NCBI GenBank assembly: GCA_963813415.1
Contig: CAWEYW010000015.1
Span: 62,001 to 126,000, forward strand
Direction of reading: 5' to 3'
Length of the DNA: 64,000 nucleotides
Source: CAIWHR01 sp963813415
Lineage (GTDB): Bacteria; Pseudomonadota; Gammaproteobacteria; Burkholderiales; Casimicrobiaceae
This document shows positions 8,110 through 16,339 of the stretch, in pieces. Position 1 is the stretch's first letter. Each line of letters begins with the position of its first letter. The notes under the pieces were generated by a model. That model was not told where the DNA came from, ran no database searches, and worked only from the letters and a program-made list of their open reading frames with translations. The position numbers were made by a program, and so were the translations under genes.

Positions 8110-9099
8110 GTGCATTCCCCGCCATCCGACCTTCTCGGCGCAACCATTGCTGCGGCGCTGTCCGCGCTGGCGATCGTGCTGCTGCTCCGCCATCGCGCAC
8201 GGCTTCCGCATGCGGCGCCGAATGCACGGTCCCTGCACCGCCGCCCGGTGCCGCGTGTTGGCGGCCTGGCGATCTGGGCCGGCTGGGCGCCGGTCGCGCT
8301 CCTCGGCCCCGCCGGGACACCGGGGGGCGTTATCGCATGGCTGTCCTGGCTGGCGCTGGTGCTGGTCTCGTGGCGCGACGATCGCACCGCATTGCATCCC
8401 GCGCTGCGGCTGGCGGTGCATGGCGCCGCGGCAGTCGTGACCGCCATGGCGCTGATCGACGACGCGCGCTCGCACGCGGCGCTGGCGGCATTCGTCGCGC
8501 TCGCGATCGCCTGGAGTGCGAACGCGTTCAATTTCATGGACGGATCCGATGGCTTGGCCGCGGCCATGGTCATCGTCGGTTTTGCGGCGTATGCGCTCGG
8601 CGCGGGAACGACGGGCTGGAGTGCCGGTTACTGGACGCTCGTCGCCGCCACCGTGCCATTCGCCCTCGCCAACGCGCCGCCGGCGCGCTTGTTCCTCGGC
8701 GATTGCGGCGCGGTTCCGCTCGGCTTCCTGGCTGCGGCGTGCGGGGCCGGCGAATGGCTGCGCGGCAGCTGGCCGGGCTGGTTCCCTGTGCTCGTGTTCC
8801 TGCCGTTCCTGGCGGACGCGACGCTGACGCTGCTCCGGCGCCTGGCGCGCGGCGACCGGGTGTGGGAGGCGCATCGCGAGCACTTCTATCAGCGCCTGCA
8901 TCAGCTGGGCGCCGGCCATGCCGGCACGCTTGCGATCTATGCCGGCCTGATGATCGCCACCGCCGGCACGGCGTTGTGGACGCTCCATGTCGAACCCGGC
9001 TGGGGCTGGGCCGTCTTAGCGTCGTGGTGCCTCGTGCTCGGGGTGTTGTTCCTGGTCATTGACTATCATTGGCAGCGGCGGGCTCCTCCCTTCCCATGA
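8110..9099 (+). CDS. Undecaprenyl-phosphate sugar-1-phosphate transferase (MraY/WecA family)
   Basis: Polytopic inner-membrane protein of about 329 residues transferring a sugar-1-phosphate from a UDP-sugar to undecaprenyl phosphate, the initiating step of an O-antigen or similar glycan. Family signatures are RRPVPRVGGLAIW near the N-terminus, the catalytic-type loop AFNFMDGSDGLAA, FLGDCGAVPLGF, and HREHFYQRLHQLG in a cytoplasmic loop; about ten hydrophobic segments can be counted. GTG was chosen as start because the upstream extension is Arg-rich and starts near the putative -10 box. The stop overlaps the next gene by ATGA, indicating translational coupling. WecA and WbpL subtypes cannot be told apart by eye. 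Confidence 0.88.
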   Translation: MHSPPSDLLGATIAAALSALAIVLLLRHRARLPHAAPNARSLHRRPVPRVGGLAIWAGWAPVALLGPAGTPGGVIAWLSWLALVLVSWRDDRTALHPALRLAVHGAAAVVTAMALIDDARSHAALAAFVALAIAWSANAFNFMDGSDGLAAAMVIVGFAAYALGAGTTGWSAGYWTLVAATVPFALANAPPARLFLGDCGAVPLGFLAAACGAGEWLRGSWPGWFPVLVFLPFLADATLTLLRRLARGDRVWEAHREHFYQRLHQLGAGHAGTLAIYAGLMIATAGTALWTLHVEPGWGWAVLASWCLVLGVLFLVIDYHWQRRAPPFP

Positions 9100-11006
9100 A
9101 ACCTCCCCAGAACTGGCGGGCCTGGCTGGCTTTCGCGCACGACGTCGCCGCGGCGGGCGTGGCGTGGCTCGCGATGTACTGGCTGCGCTTCAATCTCGAC
9201 GAGCATGTGCCGTATCTCACGGACATGCTGTGGACGCTCGCCTGGATCATGCCGCTGCAGGGGGCGATCTTCCTGGCGTTCGGCCTTTACCGTGGATTGT
9301 GGCGCTTCGCGAGCCTGCTCGATCTCCAGCGGATCGTGCTCGCCGCGGCGCTCGGCGCCGTCCTGGTGCCGCTGATCGTGGTGATGCTGCGCATGCAGAC
9401 GATCATCCCGCGCAGCGTGATCATCCTTTATCCGCTGGTGCTGATCTTCCTCATGGCAGGCAACCGCTTTGCCTATCGCATCTGGAAGGAGCATCGCCTG
9501 TACAGCCCGCTGGCGGCCCTCGGCGAGCCCGTGCTGATCATCGGCGCCGGGGAGGCGGGCGCGCGCCTTACCGCGGAGCTCGCGCGCAGCCGGCAATGGC
9601 GGGTCGTGGGTGCGCTCGACGACGATCCGGCCAAGCAGGGCCGTCTCCTGCGCAACGTGAGCGTGCTCGGCCCGATCGCGGAGCTGCCCGCCTGGGCACG
9701 GAAGTACGACGTGCGCAAGGTCATCATCGCGCTGCCCTCTGCCGCGCACGGCGTGCGGCGCCGCGTAGCGGAGATCTGCGCGCGCAGTGGCCTCGAAGCG
9801 CTCACCGTGCCTTCCTACGAGGACCTCATCAGCGGCCGGTCCGTGCTGACCACCATCCGCAACGTGGAGGTCGACGATCTCCTCGGACGCGATCCGGTGG
9901 TGCTCGACAGCGCCGGCATCGGCGAATGGCTCGGCAATCGCGTCGTACTGGTCACCGGAGCGGGTGGGTCGATCGGCGCCGAGCTGTGCCGGCAGATCGC
10001 GCGGTTCCGGCCGGCGAAGCTCGTGCTCCTGGACGTCTCGGAGGCGGCGGTCTACGAAATCCAGATTGCGCTCGCCGACATGTTCCCGCAATTGCCGCTC
10101 TCTCCGGTCGTCGGCGACGTCAAGCACGTGGCGCTGGTGGAGAAGGTGCTCGATGACGAGCGGCCGAACGTCGTGTTCCACGCGGCGGCGTACAAGCACG
10201 TGCCGCTGATGGAGGAGGCCAACGCGTGGCAGGCGGTGCGCAACAACGCCTACGGGACGTGGGTGCTGGCGCGCGCGGCGGTGCACGCGAAGGTCGAGAA
10301 ATTCGTGCTGGTGTCGACCGACAAGGCTGTCAATCCGACCAGCGTCATGGGGGCGTCGAAGCGCATGGCCGAGATCGTTTGCCAGAGCCTGCAGGGTGCC
10401 GGGACGCAGTTCGTGCTGGTGCGCTTCGGCAACGTGTTCGGCAGCGCCGGCAGCGTGATTCCGCGCTTTCGCGAGCAAATCGTGCGCGGCGGCCCCGTGA
10501 CGGTGACGCATCCGGAAATCACGCGCTTCTTCATGTCGCTCTCCGAGGCGACGCAATTGCTGCTGCAGGCGGCGCTGCAGGGCAAGGACGGCGAGATCCT
10601 CGTCCTGGACATGGGTGAGCCGGTGCGCATCGTCGACCTTGCGCGCGACCTGATTCGCTTGTCGGGTGCCGATCCCGAGCGCATCGCCATCGTCTTCACG
10701 GGGCTGCGGCCGGGCGAAAAGCTGTACGAGGAGCTGCTGGCCTCCGAAGAGGCGACGCTCCCCACGACCCATCCCAAACTGCGCATCGCCCAGGCACGCA
10801 CGGCGAACAGGGACGCGGTCGGCCAGATGATCGCGTGGTGCGAGCGCGACCGCATCGCCGACGTCGCCGAGGTGCGCGCGCGGCTGCGCGCCTGGATTCC
10901 CGAGTACGCACCACCGGCGGGTGCTCCGGTGCAGCCGATTGCGACGGGAACGGGCGCCGAAGGTGTGGCCGCGCCGTTGCCTCTGCGCGCACCCCGCCGG
11001 CGCTAG
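9096..11006 (+). CDS. WbpM/CapD-type UDP-sugar 4,6-dehydratase, membrane-anchored
   Basis: Large polysaccharide-biosynthesis dehydratase (about 636 residues) that makes UDP-4-keto-6-deoxy sugars such as the QuiNAc/FucNAc precursor. Four N-terminal membrane segments are followed by a CoA-binding-like Rossmann domain (VLIIGAGEAGARL). An extended SDR catalytic domain begins at VTGAGGSIGAELC. The active site reads VSTDKAVNPTSVMGASKRMAE: the usual Tyr is Met, i.e. the MxxxK form typical of WbpM/FlaA1-like 4,6-dehydratases. It is coupled to the WecA-like gene by an ATGA overlap; together they make and load the first sugar of a lipid-linked glycan. Its stop shares a CTAG palindrome with the facing gene. 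Confidence 0.9.
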   Translation: MKPPQNWRAWLAFAHDVAAAGVAWLAMYWLRFNLDEHVPYLTDMLWTLAWIMPLQGAIFLAFGLYRGLWRFASLLDLQRIVLAAALGAVLVPLIVVMLRMQTIIPRSVIILYPLVLIFLMAGNRFAYRIWKEHRLYSPLAALGEPVLIIGAGEAGARLTAELARSRQWRVVGALDDDPAKQGRLLRNVSVLGPIAELPAWARKYDVRKVIIALPSAAHGVRRRVAEICARSGLEALTVPSYEDLISGRSVLTTIRNVEVDDLLGRDPVVLDSAGIGEWLGNRVVLVTGAGGSIGAELCRQIARFRPAKLVLLDVSEAAVYEIQIALADMFPQLPLSPVVGDVKHVALVEKVLDDERPNVVFHAAAYKHVPLMEEANAWQAVRNNAYGTWVLARAAVHAKVEKFVLVSTDKAVNPTSVMGASKRMAEIVCQSLQGAGTQFVLVRFGNVFGSAGSVIPRFREQIVRGGPVTVTHPEITRFFMSLSEATQLLLQAALQGKDGEILVLDMGEPVRIVDLARDLIRLSGADPERIAIVFTGLRPGEKLYEELLASEEATLPTTHPKLRIAQARTANRDAVGQMIAWCERDRIADVAEVRARLRAWIPEYAPPAGAPVQPIATGTGAEGVAAPLPLRAPRRR

Positions 11007-12265
11007 CCCGTTTCCGGCGTTGCGGCGGGTTCCTCCGCGCGCTCGAGGCGTGTGCCCCATCCTATCAGCAGCGCATTCAACGCGAAGAACTGCTTGGCGT
11101 TCGCGCGGAACAGGAAATCGTCCGTCAGGTTCTTCATGACGAACCCGGCGAGCAGCGCGAGGCCGATGATGCCGACGACCGCGAGCGCATCACCCGGGGC
11201 GCGAAAGAATTGCACGTAGCGCCACGTGAGTGCGCCCAGCATTGTCAGGAAGAGCGCAAGACCGATGGCGCCGGTCTGCAGCCACTGGCTGCCGAAGAGA
11301 TTGTGTGCGTGCCACAGCAGCGGATCGCCGAGCTCGCTGCGCAATTGGCTCGCCAGGATGGCGCGGCCGAAACCGAAGCCCGTCCACGGCCGCATGCGGA
11401 TGTGCGCGACCATGTGCTCCCATAGCGCGAGACGTGGATCGTCCGCGAGGGTCTGCGCGATCGGCGTGTCCGGCGGAAAGAACGCCTCCGCCTTCTCGCG
11501 CGCGGCGTCTGCGAACAGTGCGGCGACGGTGACGACCAGCAGGAGCATCAGCGGGAGCAGCCAGCGCATGCGCAGGCTTGCGGATGCGCCGCGCCAGCGC
11601 AGCGCACCCAGCCCGCCGATCACCCCCATGGCGACCGCGAGCGCAACCCACACCATGCGATTGTCCGAAATGCGCGCCGTGGCCAACACCAGGACCATCA
11701 AGGCCGCGGCGATGGTATAGGCGCGCCGGTTGACGCCGAGTCCCGCGGGCGGCGGCAGCAGCAGGGTGACCAGGAACGGCGTGAGCAGCACCAGGTACGT
11801 GGTCCATGGCCCCACGCCGAGATGCCAGCGTCCGGGATTCCATCCCCACGGCGAGAACTGCAGCAAGACCGCGAATGTCGCGGCCAGCGCGAACACGGCG
11901 AGCAGGGACTTGAGCACGATCCGCCATGCGCGCGCATCGGCTGCGGCCACGTACACCATCAGCACGAGCACCGTGTTCCACATGATCTCGCCGCGCCATT
12001 GGTTCTCGCTGTAGCCCGGCCGTTGCGACCACAGCAGCGACGCCGTGCACCATGCGCACCAGGCGACGAATGCCGCCATCAGGAACTTGCCCGGGGAGGG
12101 GACGCGCGGACCGGCGTTGCGCAGCCCGGCGACGACGATGAAGATCGCGCACAGGCCACCGACGCTGAGCGACAGGCTGCGCCAGAAATTCAGCGCGTTC
12201 GTGGTCAGCAGCGCGACGTAGAGTGCGGCGGACGGGAGGAGCCAGCGATTACAATGGGCGAGCAT
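11003..12265 (-). CDS. O-antigen ligase/polymerase family protein (Wzy_C)
   Basis: Polytopic membrane protein of about 420 residues. The Wzy_C-family loop near HAHNLFGSQWLQTGAIGLALF and the large periplasmic loop with PPDTPIAQTLADDPRLALW followed by RPWTGFGFGRAI match O-antigen ligases (WaaL) or polymerases (Wzy). Such enzymes move or polymerise undecaprenyl-linked glycan on the periplasmic face. The ATG at the hydrophobic MLAHCNRWLLPSAALYVALL was taken; the upstream open frame is the antisense of the next gene. Convergent with the dehydratase gene, divergent from a GT9 gene. Ligase and polymerase cannot be separated from sequence alone. Confidence 0.85.
   Translation of the reverse strand: MLAHCNRWLLPSAALYVALLTTNALNFWRSLSLSVGGLCAIFIVVAGLRNAGPRVPSPGKFLMAAFVAWCAWCTASLLWSQRPGYSENQWRGEIMWNTVLVLMVYVAAADARAWRIVLKSLLAVFALAATFAVLLQFSPWGWNPGRWHLGVGPWTTYLVLLTPFLVTLLLPPPAGLGVNRRAYTIAAALMVLVLATARISDNRMVWVALAVAMGVIGGLGALRWRGASASLRMRWLLPLMLLLVVTVAALFADAAREKAEAFFPPDTPIAQTLADDPRLALWEHMVAHIRMRPWTGFGFGRAILASQLRSELGDPLLWHAHNLFGSQWLQTGAIGLALFLTMLGALTWRYVQFFRAPGDALAVVGIIGLALLAGFVMKNLTDDFLFRANAKQFFALNALLIGWGTRLERAEEPAATPETG
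12250..12255 (+). promoter_or_regulatory. -10-like TACAAT for the GT9 gene
   Basis: TACAAT within the first codons of the divergent O-antigen ligase gene. It would start transcription near 12262, two bases before an in-frame ATG and about 95 bases before the preferred TTG. No -35 is evident. Confidence 0.35.
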
Positions 12266-12356
12266 GAAGGGGCCCCGCAGAGCAGGGGGCGCGCGATTGT
12301 ACCGTCCGTCGCGGCAAGGCCTTCCTCGCTGCGCGCGAGAACCGCGCGTTCCACCC

Positions 12357-13418
12357 TTGAAAATCCTCTTCATCAAGCGCGACAAGCTGGGCGATCTGCT
12401 GCTGACCACGCCGGCATTCGCCCACGTCCGCGCCCAGTTGCCGCAGGCCGAGATCCACCTGCTGGCCAACGACTACAACGCCTGGGTCGCCCGTGATCAT
12501 CCGGCGCTCACGCGAACGTGGGTCTATCCGCGGGTGCGCCACGCGGGACGGCTGCGGCTCGGAGCGGCGATCGCCTACCCGCGCCTCGCGTGGGCATTGC
12601 GCCGGCAGCACTTCGACTGGGCGATCGTCGCCGGTGGCGACGAGTCGCCGCGCGGCATCGAGCGTGCGTTGGCCATCGGCGCCCGCCGGGTGGTCGCCTA
12701 CGCCGCCGATCCGCAGAAGTACGGCCCGCGCCTCACCGATCCCCTGCCACCAGCGTCGGGCCACGAGATCATGCGCATGCTGCACGAGCTCGCGCCGCTC
12801 GGCATTGCCGCGCCTGCGCAGCCACCCGCTCCGGAATATCGGCTGCCCGCATCGGGTCACGCGTTCGCGCGGGCGTGGCTGCGTGAGCGGGGGCTGACGC
12901 CGGGCTCCTTCATCGTGCTCGGGCTGGGCGCGCGCCGCGCGAAAAAACAGCCCGCGGCGGAGCAGATCGTGCGCTGGACCGCGCACTGGCATGACGCGTG
13001 GGGCCTCGCGACCGTGTTCATGTGGACGCCCGGCCAGAGCGACAATCCGCTCTATCCGGGCGACGACGACATCGCGGCGCCGGTGCTCGCGCGGGCATTG
13101 CCGCACCTGCACCCGTTCCGCGGTCCCATTCCCGAGGCGCTCGGTCTCGTGTTCAATGCACGCACCTCGGTGTTCCCCGACTCGGGACTGATGCATTTCG
13201 CGGCGGCGAGCCCCGGCGGGGTCCTGGGCTTCTTCGCTGCACCCGAGGATTCGGCGCCGGCGGCGCGGTGGGCGCCGACAGGGCCGCGCGCCCGGTGGAT
13301 CGAAGCGCCGCGCGCGGTGAGCGAGCTCGACGACACCACCGTCATGGCGGCGCTGTCACCGCTCGTGGTGGTTCCCGTGCCGGCCGTGACCGCGGCGCGC
13401 TCGGGGCTGGATGCATGA
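12357..13418 (+). CDS. Glycosyltransferase family 9 (heptosyltransferase-like)
   Basis: GT-B-fold enzyme of LPS core assembly; the family transfers heptose from ADP-heptose in the cytosol. The N-terminus LKILFIKRDKLGDLLLTTPAF is the classic GT9 opening, and the C-terminal domain carries FPDSGLMHFAAASPGGVLGFF (usual form DSGxMHxAAA). TTG is proposed as start because it aligns with family N-termini; an ATG at 12264 in frame would add 31 Arg-rich residues. About 353 residues, standard for the family. The sugar acceptor is unknown. The gene stands alone, with a promoter inside the start of its divergent neighbour. Confidence 0.82.
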   Translation: MKILFIKRDKLGDLLLTTPAFAHVRAQLPQAEIHLLANDYNAWVARDHPALTRTWVYPRVRHAGRLRLGAAIAYPRLAWALRRQHFDWAIVAGGDESPRGIERALAIGARRVVAYAADPQKYGPRLTDPLPPASGHEIMRMLHELAPLGIAAPAQPPAPEYRLPASGHAFARAWLRERGLTPGSFIVLGLGARRAKKQPAAEQIVRWTAHWHDAWGLATVFMWTPGQSDNPLYPGDDDIAAPVLARALPHLHPFRGPIPEALGLVFNARTSVFPDSGLMHFAAASPGGVLGFFAAPEDSAPAARWAPTGPRARWIEAPRAVSELDDTTVMAALSPLVVVPVPAVTAARSGLDA

Positions 13419-13455
13419 CACCGCGCGCGATTGCCTGAAGGCGTCGCGCGGCGCA

Positions 13456-14082
13456 TCAGTCCGGCGGTTCGGCGGCCTTGGCGCGGCGCAGGTACGGGTT
13501 GAGTTTCTCGTCGTTGTACATCTTGAACTGGCGATAGATGCGCCAGAACGCGCGCCCCTGCGCGGCGCGCTCGAGCAGCGTGTCGAGGCAGCGCGCGAGG
13601 TCCGCGCGCTGCACCTCGAGCCGCGCATGCTTTTGCGCGCACGCATCGCGCAGCGCAGCCTCCGCGTCCGGCCGCGCTGCCGCGAGTCCCATGTGATGGA
13701 TTTTCAACGCGAGGATCGACAGGCGGTCGATGATCGCACCCGCGGTCTCCGAGTTGTGCCAGGCGTCTGCCGCCGGCTCGACCTTGCGCAGGCGAGCGAG
13801 CAGCGTCTCGTCGATGCGCTCGATGGCATCGTTGCGGAGCTGGTTGTAGCGATCGATGGCGCGCTTGTTCGCGACGATCTCGGCGTCGGGAACGTCGCGC
13901 CGCCGCGCCAGATCTTCCTCGTCCCACAGCAGGTGGTTGAAGCGGTGATTGGCCTCGATCACCGCCCACGGACCGCTTTCGTGCCGCGGTGACTGCGTGC
14001 TCCAGCCACCGGTGGCCACGGCGGTGTCGTGAAACACGATCAATTCGTGGGCCGGCACGTCGGCAAAGAGAAATGGGCTCAT
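13456..14082 (-). CDS. DUF4254 family protein of the LPS gene block
   Basis: Protein of about 208 residues with no signal peptide. It is mostly helical and matches what I recall of the DUF4254 family: IEANHRFNHLLWDEEDLARRRD, IVANKRAIDRYNQLRNDAIERID, WHNSETAGAIIDRLSILALKIHH and FKMYNDEKLNPYL. No enzymatic motif is evident. It is the last gene of the msbA-GT4-GT9-DUF4254 operon and overlaps the preceding gene by ATGA, so its role is probably tied to core-LPS assembly. The biochemical function is unknown; conserved His, Asn and Asp residues leave an enzymatic or metal-binding role open. Confidence 0.78.
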   Translation of the reverse strand: MSPFLFADVPAHELIVFHDTAVATGGWSTQSPRHESGPWAVIEANHRFNHLLWDEEDLARRRDVPDAEIVANKRAIDRYNQLRNDAIERIDETLLARLRKVEPAADAWHNSETAGAIIDRLSILALKIHHMGLAAARPDAEAALRDACAQKHARLEVQRADLARCLDTLLERAAQGRAFWRIYRQFKMYNDEKLNPYLRRAKAAEPPD

Positions 14083-15197
14083 GACGCGGTCCTCAGCAGG
14101 TCGTCGATGGCCGCGACCACGGCGTCGGTGCCGATCGCGTGCATGCAGCGCGGCTCGGCGCACTCGCGAGTGGTGCGTCCGCAGCGCCGGACCCAGGCCA
14201 GCTCGCGCCGGAACAGCACGCGCTGGTCGCGGCATGGAAACGCGTCGATCGTGACCGCGCGGTAGGGCATGTCCTGCCAGAAGTCGCCGGCGCCGCAGAT
14301 CACTGCCGATCCGGGGCCGAAGAGCGTCGCGGTCGGCGTCGCGGTGAGCCGCCCCATGTGTGCGACGCCGGTATCGGGGCACACGAGGACGCGGGCACCG
14401 GCCACGAGCCGCCATAGCTGCGCGAGGCTGAGATTGCCGGCGTACTGCGCTTCGCTGTGTCGGGGAGTGCACGCGGCGATCGCACTTTCCTCGCCGCGTC
14501 CGGCGGACCAGACCGGCGTCAGACCGCGCTCCGCGAGCGCGTCGGCGACTGCCCGCCAGCGCTCGGGCCGCCATTGCTTGAGGGGCGAGCTCGCGCCGAC
14601 GTGCACCAGGGCGTACGGCGTGCGCGGCATGTCGAACGTCGGTGCCGGCGGCGCCGGCCAGTCGCCGGCACGGTAGCGTGGCGGCGGCGGGCCGGCAACG
14701 AGTTGCGCCGCCATGTCGCCCCATGCCATCGGCAGATCCGAATACGGCACGAGCGCGTCGACGGGAATGTCCTTGGTGCGCGGCCGATCCCCGGCGAAGG
14801 CGATGATCCATCGCGTGCGCATGGCGGCGGCAAGCCACGCGAACCGGTTGTCGCCGGGCACGAGCGCGAGATCGAACGGCGCCTCTTCGAAAAGCAGCGG
14901 GTTCCGCTCGCGCGGGTTCCAGGGCAGGGCGCGCACCCCGAAGGGCCTGCCGTCGAAGAGCGGCGCAATGGCCGTCGCAGTCGTGGTGACGATCTCCGCA
15001 GACGGGTACTGCGCACGCAGCTTCGCGAAAAGCGGCGCCAGCATCAGCGTGTCGCCGAGCAGCAGGTGATGTGCAACCAGAATCCTGCGCGGCGCGACAG
15101 GGGCATGGCGCCCCCTTGCGCCGCGGGCGACGAGGGCGCGCGCGACGACTTCGGTGCGCCCGCGCAGACGGCTGCCGGTCCTGGATCGCGGCATCAC
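14079..15197 (-). CDS. Glycosyltransferase family 9 (heptosyltransferase-like), operon with msbA
   Basis: GT9 protein of 372 residues. After about 38 Arg-rich residues the fold begins with RRILVAHHLLLGDTLMLAPLFAKLRAQYP. The nucleotide-sugar domain shows YALVHVGASSPLKQWRPERW and CPDTGVAHMGRLTATPTATLFGPGS, the normal GT9 DTGxxH signature. A Cys-rich tail (CRDQRVLFRRELAWVRRCGRTTRECAEPRCM) resembles the C-terminal region seen in several heptosyltransferases. The start is GTG, immediately followed by ATG, overlapping the stop of the preceding GT4 gene. It probably adds a core heptose or related sugar; the acceptor is unknown. Confidence 0.87.
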   Translation of the reverse strand: MMPRSRTGSRLRGRTEVVARALVARGARGRHAPVAPRRILVAHHLLLGDTLMLAPLFAKLRAQYPSAEIVTTTATAIAPLFDGRPFGVRALPWNPRERNPLLFEEAPFDLALVPGDNRFAWLAAAMRTRWIIAFAGDRPRTKDIPVDALVPYSDLPMAWGDMAAQLVAGPPPPRYRAGDWPAPPAPTFDMPRTPYALVHVGASSPLKQWRPERWRAVADALAERGLTPVWSAGRGEESAIAACTPRHSEAQYAGNLSLAQLWRLVAGARVLVCPDTGVAHMGRLTATPTATLFGPGSAVICGAGDFWQDMPYRAVTIDAFPCRDQRVLFRRELAWVRRCGRTTRECAEPRCMHAIGTDAVVAAIDDLLRTAS

Positions 15198-16339
15198 CGC
15201 GGTGCCACTCCGGCGCCAGTACCACGCTGCGCGACGGCAAGACGGAAGACGCGCTCCATGCGGTCGAGCATGGCGTCGAGGGTGTATTTCGCCGCGACCT
15301 CCGCGCGCGCCGCCTCGGCGATGCGCTGGCCGAGTGCGGGGTCAGCGAGCAGGCGATCGATCGCGCGTGCGAGCGCCGGTGCATCCTGCCGCGGCGCGAT
15401 CAGCGCGGTCACCTCGTGCGTGGCAATCTCGGGAATGGCGCCGGCGTCGGTGGTCACGACGGGCACGCCCGAGAACATGGCCTGCAGCATCGCCTGCGGC
15501 ACGCCCTCGTTGGCGTAAGACGGCAGCGCGAACACGTCCAGGGCGGCAAGCCACGGCGCGACGTCATGCTGGTGCCCGACCAGCAGCACGCGACCGGTGA
15601 GCCCGAGCATGCGCACCTGTGTGCGCAGCGCATCGGCCTGCGGACCATCGCCCACGATGACCAGGCGTGCGTCGCGGTCACGAAGCAGCGGCACGGCGTC
15701 GATCAGGAAGCGATGGCCCTTCCAGCTGCGCAACGTGGCGACGATCCCGATCAGCGAACCGGCGGGCGGCAACCCGCATTGCGTGCGCGCGGCCGCTCGG
15801 GACCATCGTCCATACGCCTGTGGATCGATGCCGGTGGGAACCGAATCCACCCGCTCGGGAGCGATGCCGTTGTCGCGGATCAGTTGCTCGCGCAGCATGT
15901 CGCCCGTCGTGACGATGCGCGTGGTGGCGCGCCGATACAGCCACCGCGTTGCCGCATTGTCGGGCACCGGCACCGAGACGTGCCGCGTGCGCACGACGGC
16001 CGCTCCCGGGCGCATCATGGCCACTGCGAGGGCGCCGAGCCACGCGTCGGTCGAGCTGTGGGCATTCACGACGTCGACCGGCGCATCGCGCAACGCGTGC
16101 CACAGGGCCGCGATGCCTGCCGGCGCCTTGCGCCCGATGGGCAGCGTCGCGAGCGGCACGCCGTAGCGCGACGCCTCGGCCGCGATGCGCGCGTCGGGAG
16201 GACAGTAGAGAACGACCTCGTGCCCGCGCGCACGCAGGCCCGCGGCTTCGGTCAGGATGCGGATCTCCTGGCCACCCCATCCCCGGGAAGCCTCCGTGTG
16301 CGCGATGCGTAGCGGCCGTTCACCGGTTGTCGCGCTCAC
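15194..16339 (-). CDS. Glycosyltransferase family 4
   Basis: Retaining GT-B glycosyltransferase of 381 residues. The N-terminal acceptor domain opens with RIAHTEASRGWGGQEIRILTEA (the GGxE-type loop). The C-terminal donor domain has GIVATLRSWKGHRFLIDA, LVIVGDGPQ and the GT4 signature ALPSYANEGVPQAMLQAMFSG. The organisation resembles core-oligosaccharide glucosyl- or mannosyltransferases. It overlaps msbA upstream and a GT9 gene downstream by four bases each, so it is translated as part of the msbA operon. Sugar specificity cannot be read from sequence. Confidence 0.88.
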   Translation of the reverse strand: MSATTGERPLRIAHTEASRGWGGQEIRILTEAAGLRARGHEVVLYCPPDARIAAEASRYGVPLATLPIGRKAPAGIAALWHALRDAPVDVVNAHSSTDAWLGALAVAMMRPGAAVVRTRHVSVPVPDNAATRWLYRRATTRIVTTGDMLREQLIRDNGIAPERVDSVPTGIDPQAYGRWSRAAARTQCGLPPAGSLIGIVATLRSWKGHRFLIDAVPLLRDRDARLVIVGDGPQADALRTQVRMLGLTGRVLLVGHQHDVAPWLAALDVFALPSYANEGVPQAMLQAMFSGVPVVTTDAGAIPEIATHEVTALIAPRQDAPALARAIDRLLADPALGQRIAEAARAEVAAKYTLDAMLDRMERVFRLAVAQRGTGAGVAPR

